A DNA stretch of 64,000 nucleotides from Herbiconiux sp. A18JL235 (GTDB lineage: Bacteria; Actinomycetota; Actinomycetes; Actinomycetales; Microbacteriaceae), in NCBI RefSeq assembly GCF_040939305.1, contig NZ_CP162511.1, positions 1,674,001-1,738,000 on the forward strand, written 5' to 3'. Made by a program: the position numbers and the translations under genes. Below the pieces are notes generated by a model. The model was not told the DNA's origin. It saw nothing but the letters and a program-made list of their open reading frames with translations, and searched no databases. Below, piece after piece: positions 17,344-25,027 of this stretch (the stretch's first letter is position 1; every line of letters starts with the position of its first letter).

Positions 17344-17404
17344 CTGAGCTGCGTCGAGCCGGATTGAGGCGAGCGGGCCGTACCGTGCCGAGCTGCGCGG
17401 AGGG

Positions 17405-18466
17405 TCAGTCCTCGGCGATGCGGTTCGCGTGGGCCTTGCTCTCCCCGCCCACGCTCGTGGTCGAGCGGCCGGGGAGCGGCGTGCGATCGAGCATGGCCTC
17501 GACGTCTTCGACCGCCATGATCTGCCCGGTGTCGGTCGACAGCGGGTTGAGCAGGTCGTTCTGCACCGTTGTGCGCAGTGCGTCGAGCATGCCCTCGGCG
17601 TCGGCGATGATCGACTCGTCGCGGCTGTCGACCCCGTGCAGCAGCCAGCGTGCGATCTCGAGCTCGGCGTACAGCCGGGCGCGCTTGCGCAGCTGACGGT
17701 CGGCGGGTCGGGCGAGAGCGTGCTCGTAGGCCGCGAACACCCGGTCGGCGCTCTCGGAGCGCGCCGCGGAGTTCAGCCAGAACAGGTCGAGGGCGGGGTC
17801 GCCGACCTTGAGCTCCTGCCAGCCGAGCACACCCATCACCTGGTCGTCGATGACGAGGAACGACTCCGGCCCGAGTGACCCGTTCACCACCGTGGGCTGA
17901 AACTGCCAGAGCGCGCTGTCTTCGAGGGCCAGCGACCAGCGCGTCAGCAGCTCCTTCGGCACCCGGCCGGACGCGGCTGCACGGTCGCTCAGCTTGCGGG
18001 AGCTCAGAGCGATCTGGCTCGCTGTGTGGGAGGGCAGTCCGGCATCCGACACGACGGAGGTGGGGAGGGAGTGGATGGCGGCGATCGCCCGGCCGATCGA
18101 GTCGCTGGCACTGCCCTCGCCTCCCACGTCGGCGAGCGAGGCGGGGCGCCCCTGGATGAAGTCGTACACCACGGCGCGGGTCTCGCCGATGGGGGCCTGG
18201 CCGAGCTGGTCGGGGATGTGGAACGGCAGTCTCGTACGCACCCCCGCGGTGAGGGCACGGAGGGCGACGAGGTCGCGCGACTGCTCCGCCTCGGCGTCGG
18301 AGTTCACCGGCACCCGCACCGCGTACTCCTCGCCGGAGCGCAGCGTCACCACCGCCGAGTCGAAGCGGTGGGTGGTGGAGCTCGAGAGCGGACGCGAGCC
18401 CACGATGTCGGCACCGGCGACGGCCGAGGTCGCGAGCGCGGCTAGAGTGAGGTGGGATCTCGCCAT
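17405..18466 (-). CDS. APH/phosphotransferase-fold protein, probable pseudokinase
   Basis: 353 residues, in the aminoglycoside/macrolide phosphotransferase fold: N-lobe strands (FDSAVVTLRSGEEYAVRVP), a hinge segment AVVYDFIQG and C-lobe ending in VGDPALDLFWL. The residues needed for catalysis are changed. Where APH kinases have HGDxxxxN this protein has N195-G196-S197-L198-G199-P200-E201-S202, and where they have the metal-binding Asp of the (I/L)D(W/F) motif it has Gly215 (VLGW). The expected catalytic Asp, Asn and metal Asp are therefore all missing while the structural GDPALDL is kept. It may bind nucleotide or a partner without phosphorylating. Start ATG 18466; a TACCCT box lies 7 nt upstream. 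Located between adnB and nudC on the opposite strand. Confidence 0.75.
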   Translation of the reverse strand: MARSHLTLAALATSAVAGADIVGSRPLSSSTTHRFDSAVVTLRSGEEYAVRVPVNSDAEAEQSRDLVALRALTAGVRTRLPFHIPDQLGQAPIGETRAVVYDFIQGRPASLADVGGEGSASDSIGRAIAAIHSLPTSVVSDAGLPSHTASQIALSSRKLSDRAAASGRVPKELLTRWSLALEDSALWQFQPTVVNGSLGPESFLVIDDQVMGVLGWQELKVGDPALDLFWLNSAARSESADRVFAAYEHALARPADRQLRKRARLYAELEIARWLLHGVDSRDESIIADAEGMLDALRTTVQNDLLNPLSTDTGQIMAVEDVEAMLDRTPLPGRSTTSVGGESKAHANRIAED

Positions 18467-18473
18467 AGCCTCT

Positions 18474-18479
18474 AGGGTA
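18474..18479 (-). promoter_or_regulatory. Predicted -10 box of a leaderless promoter for the APH-fold gene
   Basis: Minus-strand TACCCT, a 7-nt gap, then ATG 18466. Confidence 0.45.
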
Positions 18480-18527
18480 GGGCGACCTGGTCCGGCCACG
18501 GTTTTCGCCACGCACGATTGAGCAACC

Positions 18528-19550
18528 ATGTCACGCGCTTTTCAGGCTTCGCTGCCTCTTGCCCGCCACGGTGTGGATCGCGACCACGCCACCCGTTCCG
18601 ACCCCGCCGCGCTCGACGCTCTCTGGGCTTCTGCCGAGGCGCGGGTGCTGCTGCTGCACCGCGGTCGCGCGCTCGCGGCCACGGGTTCGAACCCCGTGGG
18701 CTGGGACGGATTCGGCTCGGCCCCCGAGGTGCCCGTGCGGCCCGTCATCGCGCTCACCGAACCGCGCCTGATGGCAGAGGCGGTGCGGGCGGCGGAGGGC
18801 GACTCCGCCCCGGTGAGGCTCTACCTGGGCCGGGTCACGGCCGGCTCCGCCGAGCTGCCGGAGGGCTCGCCGCTGTTCGCCCTCGCCCTCGACGACCTCC
18901 TCGCCGAGTCGTACCCGGCGCCGGCGGAGTGGCTCGACCTGCGGATGGTCGCCGCCGACCTCGACGACGTGGGTGCAGGCGTGTTCACCGAGGCGCTGGC
19001 GATGGCCAACTGGCACGCCACTCACCGCTTCTGCCCCCGCTGCGGCTCGTCGACCACGGTCGAGGCCGGAGGATGGGTTCGCCGTTGCACGAAGGAAGAC
19101 ATCGAGCTCTTCCCCCGCACCGACGCCGCCGTCATCGTGGGCATCGTCGACGCCGATGATCGTCTCCTGCTCGGCTCGAACGCGCTCTGGGAGAACAACC
19201 GCTTCTCGCTCCTCGCCGGCTTCGTGGAGCCGGGGGAGTCGCTCGAGTCGGCCGCCGTGCGCGAGATCGGCGAGGAGTCGGGAGTCGTCATCGACGATCC
19301 CGAGTACGTGGGCTCGCAACCGTGGCCGTTCCCCGCATCGCTCATGGTGGGTTTCATGGCACGGGTCTCGGCCGACCACGAAGCGGAGCTCCGCCCCGAC
19401 GGCGACGAGATCCTCGAACTGCGCTGGTTCACCCGCGACGAGATCGCCGACCCGCGGTCGGACGTGCTGCTTCCCGGCCGCTCCTCCATCGCGCGCGCCA
19501 TCGTCGAACGCTGGTTCGGCGGGCCGCTGCCCGAGCGGGAGAGGGCATGA
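18528..19550 (+). CDS. nudC: NAD+ diphosphatase NudC (Nudix hydrolase)
   Basis: 340 residues. The Nudix box is complete (GFVEPGES...REIGEESGV) and the NudC-specific SQPWPFPxS follows it. The enzyme cleaves NAD(H) to NMN and AMP and can remove NAD caps from RNA 5' ends. The zinc ribbon has CPRCG and a single later Cys (RRCTKED); the fourth zinc Cys of E. coli NudC is replaced, so zinc binding would need another ligand or be lost. Last 4 nt overlap uvrD2 (ATGA). Conserved position next to adnAB and uvrD2. Confidence 0.93.
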   Translation: MSRAFQASLPLARHGVDRDHATRSDPAALDALWASAEARVLLLHRGRALAATGSNPVGWDGFGSAPEVPVRPVIALTEPRLMAEAVRAAEGDSAPVRLYLGRVTAGSAELPEGSPLFALALDDLLAESYPAPAEWLDLRMVAADLDDVGAGVFTEALAMANWHATHRFCPRCGSSTTVEAGGWVRRCTKEDIELFPRTDAAVIVGIVDADDRLLLGSNALWENNRFSLLAGFVEPGESLESAAVREIGEESGVVIDDPEYVGSQPWPFPASLMVGFMARVSADHEAELRPDGDEILELRWFTRDEIADPRSDVLLPGRSSIARAIVERWFGGPLPERERA

Positions 19551-21295
19551 CGGGTTCGTCTGCCGACGACCTCCTCACCGCGCTCGACCCCGAACAGAGC
19601 GTCGCCGCCCGTGCCCTGCTCGGCCCGGTGTGCATCCTCGCGGGTGCAGGAACCGGGAAGACGCGTGCCATCACCCATCGCATCGCCTACGGAGTAGCGA
19701 CCGGGGTGTACTCGCCGAACCGCGTGATGGCCCTCACCTTCACCAGTCGGGCCGCCGCCGAGCTGCGGTCGCGACTGCGTCCGCTGGGGGCAGGCGGGGT
19801 CGCGGCGCGCACCTTCCACGCCGCTGCGCTGTCGCAGCTGAACTACTTCTGGCCGCAGGTGGTGGGCGGTGAGGCGCCGAAGATCATCGACAACAAGGCG
19901 AAGGCGATCGCCCACGCCGCCGAGCTGGTGAAGCTGCGGGTCGACACCGCGACGCTCCGCGACGTCGCCGCCGAGATCGAATGGCGCAAGGTGTCGAACC
20001 TCAGCATCGAGGAGTACGCGCTGGCGGCGCGGTCGTCGCGCACGCTGCCGTCGAACCTCGGTCTCGAGCAGATGCTCGAGCTGCAGCAGCGCTACGAGGC
20101 GCTGAAGGATGAGCGCCGCCAGCTCGACTTCGAAGACGTGCTGCTCGCGACCGCGGGCATGATCGAGCTCGAGCCCTCGGTCGCCATCCAGGTGCGTGAG
20201 CAGTACCGATTCTTCGTGGTCGACGAGTTCCAGGACGTCTCGCCGCTGCAGCACCACCTGCTCGAGCTCTGGCTCGGCACCCGTCGCGACCTCTGCGTGG
20301 TGGGCGATGCCAGCCAGACCATATACTCCTTCGCCGGGGCGAGCGCCGACTACCTGCTCGGCTTCGAGCGCCGTCACCCGAGCGCGACGGTGGTGTCGCT
20401 GGAACGCAACTACCGCTCCACCGAACCCATCGTCGCCGCCGCCAACCGGCTCATGCGGGGCAGAGCGGGAGCCCTCACCCTTCACGCGGCATCGCGAAGC
20501 GCGGCGGAATCGCCCGCGGCCCCGGCTGCGCCGATGACCCCCGGGCCGCCCGAGCCCGTCGTCACCGCCTACCGCGACGACCTCGCCGAAGCGGCAGGCG
20601 TTGCCGCCCGTATCTCCGAGCTCGTGGCCGAGGGGGTGGCTCCGAACGACATCGCCGTGCTCTACCGCGTCAATTCGCAGTCGGCGCCGCTCGAGCAGGC
20701 ACTCACGGAGGCCGGCGTCAGCTATCAGCTGCGCGGGGGCACCCGGTTCTTCGACCAGCCCGACGTGAAGCGCGCCGTGATGGAGCTGCGCGCCGCCTCG
20801 GTGTCGATCACCGCAGAGCCGCTGTTCAAATCGGTGAGCGACGTCCTGCGCTCCCGCGGCTGGACCCAGCACGAACCCGAGGGCGTCGGCGCCGTGCGCG
20901 ACCGCTGGGAGTCGCTGAACGCGATCATGGGGCTCGCCGAGTCGATGCCTGCGGGCACGACCTTCCGCGAGTTCACCGACGAACTGATGGCCAGGCAGGC
21001 GACTCAGCACGAGCCGACCGTGCGCGCCGTCAACCTCGCCACCCTGCACTCCGCGAAGGGTCTGGAGTGGCCGGTGGTGTTCATCGTGGGCGTCGCCGAG
21101 GGGCTCATTCCCATCAGTCACGCCAGTGGCCTCGAAGGCGCCGACGAGGAGCGCCGGCTGCTCTACGTGGGCATCACGCGGGCACGGGAACGACTCGAGC
21201 TGTCGTGGGCGGCGGCCGGGGTGCGCCGAGGGGTCGATCGTCAGCCCTCCCGTTTCCTTCAGGAGATCGGCATCCGCACTCGGGATGGGCTCTGA
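19547..21295 (+). CDS. uvrD2: UvrD2-like superfamily 1 DNA helicase, short form
   Basis: 582 residues. SF1A helicase motifs in order: GAGTGKT (Lys38), TFTSRAAAEL, VVDEFQDVS, GDASQTIYSFAGA, LERNYRS, LHSAKGLEW and YVGITRARERL. Mycobacterial UvrD2 continues with an HRDC domain and a tetracysteine zinc module; this protein ends about 35 residues after motif VI, so both are absent. It is translationally coupled to nudC by an ATGA overlap. Its 3' end overlaps the convergent E1-like gene by 122 nt. It probably acts in DNA repair. Confidence 0.9.
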   Translation: MTGSSADDLLTALDPEQSVAARALLGPVCILAGAGTGKTRAITHRIAYGVATGVYSPNRVMALTFTSRAAAELRSRLRPLGAGGVAARTFHAAALSQLNYFWPQVVGGEAPKIIDNKAKAIAHAAELVKLRVDTATLRDVAAEIEWRKVSNLSIEEYALAARSSRTLPSNLGLEQMLELQQRYEALKDERRQLDFEDVLLATAGMIELEPSVAIQVREQYRFFVVDEFQDVSPLQHHLLELWLGTRRDLCVVGDASQTIYSFAGASADYLLGFERRHPSATVVSLERNYRSTEPIVAAANRLMRGRAGALTLHAASRSAAESPAAPAAPMTPGPPEPVVTAYRDDLAEAAGVAARISELVAEGVAPNDIAVLYRVNSQSAPLEQALTEAGVSYQLRGGTRFFDQPDVKRAVMELRAASVSITAEPLFKSVSDVLRSRGWTQHEPEGVGAVRDRWESLNAIMGLAESMPAGTTFREFTDELMARQATQHEPTVRAVNLATLHSAKGLEWPVVFIVGVAEGLIPISHASGLEGADEERRLLYVGITRARERLELSWAAAGVRRGVDRQPSRFLQEIGIRTRDGL

Positions 21296-22082
21296 CCCGC
21301 TCGACCACGAGCGCGTCGCCGAGCGTCGAGGGCCCTCCCGCGACTCCGGGCGACGGGCCACGCAGGGGGTGCAGCCATCGCACCGCGTGCTCTCCCCACC
21401 CGCACCCGGGGTCGGCGAGGTGCTCGCGGGCGACCCGCTCCACGAGCGGCACCGCCACGGCGATGCCGAGGGCGTCGGCAGCCGGGGCCGCTCGATCGAC
21501 GAGCTGAGACGCGACGGCGGGCCAGCACGGATCGGCGTCGCGGCGGGCGAGCTCGAGGCAGCTGGCGCAGGGCCCGGTTCCCGGCCGCACCACCGGACCG
21601 ACCCGCACCGAGCGATCGCCGAACTCCACGAGCACATGGGGGATGTCGCGACGCAACCACGCCGCAGCCCGCCGCGGCGCCGTGGCGAAGGCCGAGACGA
21701 TGACGGCGAGCTCGACCGGGTCGTCGGGGGAGCCGAGCCGGGCGCCGCCGATCACGAAGTGCGAGGCGATGCTCTCGGCTGCCCGCCCGCGCCCGTCGAC
21801 GGCGACCCAGGGCCCGGGCGGTGGAACGGACGTCTCGTCGACGTCGACGACGGCGGGCCCGAGTCGCGTCAGGAACGCCGAGAACCGCGCCGGGCCGAAC
21901 CCGCGTTCGGCGAGCAGTCGCTCCGCGACGACCCGGGTGATGCCCCGCGCCAGCAACCCGAGCGCGAACTCCTCGACCGGCTGCACCTCGCCGATCACGG
22001 CGACGGGGTGCTCGACGCCGAACTGCACGCAGCGCGGCGTGCGCCAGACCAGGGGATGCGCGGGGTCGAGACGGAGGGCCAT
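21174..22082 (-). CDS. Orphan E1-like / TOMM-cyclodehydratase-like (ThiF-related) protein
   Basis: 302 residues from ATG 22082. The N-terminal ~85 residues resemble a winged-helix peptide-recognition-like module; the rest resembles the ThiF/E1-like subunit of thiazole/oxazole-forming cyclodehydratases. Cys pairs are visible (CASCLE and a C-terminal CGC), as in the structural zinc of that group. The ATP-binding glycine loop of genuine E1 enzymes is not obvious, so it may be a binding scaffold. No YcaO enzyme or precursor peptide gene is nearby. The gene lies in the conserved uvrD2-DUF2342 block, suggesting a housekeeping role unrelated to a peptide product. The 3' end overlaps uvrD2 tail-to-tail by 122 nt. 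Confidence 0.65.
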   Translation of the reverse strand: MALRLDPAHPLVWRTPRCVQFGVEHPVAVIGEVQPVEEFALGLLARGITRVVAERLLAERGFGPARFSAFLTRLGPAVVDVDETSVPPPGPWVAVDGRGRAAESIASHFVIGGARLGSPDDPVELAVIVSAFATAPRRAAAWLRRDIPHVLVEFGDRSVRVGPVVRPGTGPCASCLELARRDADPCWPAVASQLVDRAAPAADALGIAVAVPLVERVAREHLADPGCGWGEHAVRWLHPLRGPSPGVAGGPSTLGDALVVERVRAHPECGCRSPEGNGRADDRPLGAPRPPPTTARVVPVPA

Positions 22083-22191
22083 CACCGAATCGTGCACCAC
22101 GAACGGCCACGCGCCGCGGTTATCCACAGCAGACCCGACACCGGCGGCAGAAACCGCCAGCTGTGAGCAACCCGCCGCAGCAGGTGACGAG

Positions 22192-23559
22192 CTAGACCGC
22201 CGGCGGCTGATCGCCGCCGCGTCCCTCCTCGCGATCGCCGTCGCGACCCTCTTCCTCGCGGAGCAGGTCTTCGAGCGCCTGGTCCATCTCGTCGGGCTCG
22301 GGCTCGCCGGCCTGCAGCCGGGCGACGAACCCCGCAGGGTCGTCGAGGTCGGCCGAGGTGGGCACCAGGTCGGGGTGCGACCACAGGGCGTCTCTCTGCT
22401 CCTGGCCCACCGCATCCGTCACCGTCTGCCACAGGGCGGCGGCGTCGCGGAGACGTCGGGGCCGGAGCTCAAGACCGATGAGGGCGCCGAACGCCGACTC
22501 GGCCGGCCCGCCCGTGGCTCGCCGGCGCCGCACCGTCTCGGCGATGGCGTTCCAGCGTGGCAGCCGCGCCGAGGCCTGAGCCGTGACCACGTCGACCCAT
22601 CCTTCGATGAGGGCGAGGGTGGTCTCGAGGCGGGCCAGCGCGTGCAGCTGCTGCTCCGACTTCGGCGGGATGAGCGCTCCGCTCGCCATCGCCTCCTTGA
22701 GCTCTTCGGGGTCGGAGGGGTCGAAGCTCTCGGCGAGCTGCTCGAGCCGCTCGGTGTCGATGGTGATGCCCTGGGCGAACTCCCTGATGGACGAGATGAC
22801 GTGCAGGCGCAGCCAGCGCGCGTGCCGGAACAGCCGGGCGTGCGCCAGCTCACGGATGGCGAGGTAGAGCTGCACCTCCTCGGCCGGGATGTCGAGGCCC
22901 TCGCCGAACACCGCGATGTTCTGCGGCACCAGAGCCGCCTGGCCCTCCTCGAGCAGCGGGATGCCGATGTCGCCGCCCGACACGACCTCCTGCCCGAGTC
23001 GGCCGACGATCTGCCCGAGCTGCATCGCGAACAGGGTGCCGCCGAGGTTGCGCATGAGCTGGCTCGCGCCTGCGATCATGCCAGCCATCTCCTCGGGCGC
23101 CTGCTCCTTCAGAACGTCGGTGAGCGCATCCGAGATGCTGAGCGCGACCGGCTCGGCGATCTCCGTCCACACCGGGATGGTCGTGGTGGCCCACTCCTCA
23201 CGGGTGAGCAGCCGCGGCGTCGCGGCGCTGTCGGAGAGGCCGGTCACCTCGTCGAGCCAGAGCGACGCGATGTGCAGCGCCTGGTCGAGCTGGGTGCGGG
23301 TCTGGTCGGTGACCGAGAGGCTGCCGGCCCCGGCGATCTCCTTCGCCTGGGCACGCGCGGCGTCCCAGTTGACGCCGTCGGTGCTCGCCTGCATGGCGTT
23401 CTGCAGCTGGGCCATGAGCTGCGACACCGCCGCGGGGTCGGAGGGCAGGCCCGCGGCGCTCGCCAGCTTCGAGGGGTCGATGTCGGAGTTGCCCGAGAGG
23501 AAGGAGCGCAGCATGTCGCGGAACTCGTCCTCCGGCTGGTCGCGTGGCTCGTCGCTCAC
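22192..23559 (-). CDS. DUF2342 zincin-like predicted metalloprotease
   Basis: 455 residues, GTG start 23559, preceded on the minus strand by a GGAAGGA ribosome site. Characteristic family segments include a conserved LYLAIRELAHARLFRHARWLR, a modified zinc-peptidase helix, and a Gln/Leu-rich N-terminal region. Annotated in actinobacteria as a zinc-dependent metalloprotease (M. tuberculosis Rv3195 position). No signal peptide or membrane segment is seen, so it is probably cytoplasmic. Proteolysis has not been demonstrated from sequence. Ends in an acidic, Glu/Asp/Gly-rich tail. Divergent from the PDZ/Lon gene. Confidence 0.82.
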   Translation of the reverse strand: MSDEPRDQPEDEFRDMLRSFLSGNSDIDPSKLASAAGLPSDPAAVSQLMAQLQNAMQASTDGVNWDAARAQAKEIAGAGSLSVTDQTRTQLDQALHIASLWLDEVTGLSDSAATPRLLTREEWATTTIPVWTEIAEPVALSISDALTDVLKEQAPEEMAGMIAGASQLMRNLGGTLFAMQLGQIVGRLGQEVVSGGDIGIPLLEEGQAALVPQNIAVFGEGLDIPAEEVQLYLAIRELAHARLFRHARWLRLHVISSIREFAQGITIDTERLEQLAESFDPSDPEELKEAMASGALIPPKSEQQLHALARLETTLALIEGWVDVVTAQASARLPRWNAIAETVRRRRATGGPAESAFGALIGLELRPRRLRDAAALWQTVTDAVGQEQRDALWSHPDLVPTSADLDDPAGFVARLQAGEPEPDEMDQALEDLLREEEGRDGDREEGRGGDQPPAV

Positions 23560-23723
23560 GATGTGTCCTTCCCTGCGCTCCCGACAAGCTCCATGCGTGC
23601 TGTCAGACTGTGCTCCTACGCTAGCCCGTGGCCCACCGCCCAGGCTGGGTTTTCCATATGCTTGAGCGCCGTGCCGTGCGCCCGTGGCGAACAACCGGCC
23701 ACGAGCCGCAGCGAAAGGATTCC

Positions 23724-24848
23724 GTGAGCCTGTTCGAACCCGCGGAGGGCGATCCCCGGCCGCGCCCGTCGCGTCGCGCCCGCACCGGCTGGACCGTGCT
23801 CATCGTCGGCCTCGTGCTCGGGCTCGTCATGAGCTTCCTGCCCGCCCCCTACGTCATCGAGCAGCCCGGCCCGGTGTTCGACACCCTCGGCACCCAGCAG
23901 CACGACGGCGAAGACGTGCCGCTCATCTCGATCGAGGGCGCCGAGACCTACCCGACCGCGGGCACCCTCGACATGCTCACCGTCTCCGTGCGCGGCACAC
24001 GCGAGCAGCGCCCGTCGTGGGCCGAGATCCTCACCTCCTGGTTCGACTCGAGCCGCGCCGTGCTGCCCATCGACGCGGTCTACCCGCCCACCGTCACCAC
24101 CGAGCAGCGCAATCAGGAGAACGCCGCGCTCATGGTCGACAGCCAGCAGGAGGCCATCGCCGCCGCCCTCGGGCACCTCGACATCGCCTACCAGACCCAG
24201 GTCGACGTCGCCGCCGTCGACCCCGACGGGCCGAGCGCCGGCGTGCTCACCGCGGGCGACGTCATCGTCTCGGTGAACGGCGTCTCCGCCGACGACCTCG
24301 AGGGGCTGCGGGCTGCGCTCGCCGCGAACGGCACGGATGCTGCGGCGAGCGTGCTGGTGCGCCACGACGACGGCACCGAGGAGACCTTGTCGATCGTGCC
24401 GGTGGTGTCTGAGCAGACAGGTGCTCCGGCCATCGGCATCAGCGTCGGCTACGACTACACCTTCCCGTTCGACGTCGAGATCAAGCTCGACGACGTGGGC
24501 GGCCCGAGCGCCGGCATGATGTTCGCCCTCGGCATCATCGACCGGCTCACCCCGGGAGAGCTGAACGGGGGCCAGAACGTCGCAGGCACCGGCACCATCG
24601 ACGCCCAGGGCAACGTGGGCCGCATCGGCGGCATCCGCCAGAAGATGTTCGGCGCGCGCGACGCGGGGGCGACCTGGTTCCTCGCGCCGGCCGGCAACTG
24701 CGACGAGGTCGTCGGCCACGTTCCCGACGGCATCCAGGTGTTCGCGGTGTCGACGCTCGACGACTCCATCGCTGTGCTCGACACCATCTCCTCAGGCGGC
24801 GACACCCAGGCGCTGCCCACCTGCGACAGCGTGCTCGCCGGGTCGTGA
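23724..24848 (+). CDS. Membrane-anchored PDZ and Lon-like protease domain protein (YlbL family)
   Basis: 374 residues, GTG 23724 preceded by GAAAGG. A basic N-terminus is followed by one transmembrane helix (LIVGLVLGLVMSFLPAPYVI), a PDZ domain (about residues 160-235; DGPSAGVLTAGDVIVSVNG) and a Lon-type protease domain. The Lon catalytic Ser is in GGPSAGMMFALG and the Lys in the IRQKMFGARDAGA helix. The active site is predicted to face outside. It corresponds to M. tuberculosis Rv3194c and Bacillus YlbL; substrate unknown. Confidence 0.9.
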   Translation: MSLFEPAEGDPRPRPSRRARTGWTVLIVGLVLGLVMSFLPAPYVIEQPGPVFDTLGTQQHDGEDVPLISIEGAETYPTAGTLDMLTVSVRGTREQRPSWAEILTSWFDSSRAVLPIDAVYPPTVTTEQRNQENAALMVDSQQEAIAAALGHLDIAYQTQVDVAAVDPDGPSAGVLTAGDVIVSVNGVSADDLEGLRAALAANGTDAAASVLVRHDDGTEETLSIVPVVSEQTGAPAIGISVGYDYTFPFDVEIKLDDVGGPSAGMMFALGIIDRLTPGELNGGQNVAGTGTIDAQGNVGRIGGIRQKMFGARDAGATWFLAPAGNCDEVVGHVPDGIQVFAVSTLDDSIAVLDTISSGGDTQALPTCDSVLAGS

Positions 24849-24951
24849 CGCCCGTGCGCCGGCGGTGCACGCCGTGTCGGCCCGCGCATCCGTGACCTCC
24901 ACTGTGACCTCCCCGTGACCGGGTGGCCAGCGCCCTCTCAGCCGCCCTCCC

Positions 24952-24973
24952 TAGGATCGGGGGCGTCTAGGAT
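24952..24973 (+). promoter_or_regulatory. Tandem TAGGAT boxes upstream of the UPF0182 gene
   Basis: CTAGGAT occurs twice, with TAGGAT at 24952-24957 and 24968-24973, 16 nt apart in the 179-nt gap. Both fit actinobacterial -10 boxes; the second leaves about a 48-nt leader before GTG 25028. Confidence 0.4.
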
Positions 24974-25027
24974 TGTTGGACACCGCACAGCGAACCCGCG
25001 TATCGCCGCAAGAGCACAGAGGCACAA

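Noticed and set aside
17344-17404. Terminator between the convergent adnB and APH-fold genes
   Set aside because: No stem of useful length or T-run is visible in these 61 nt.
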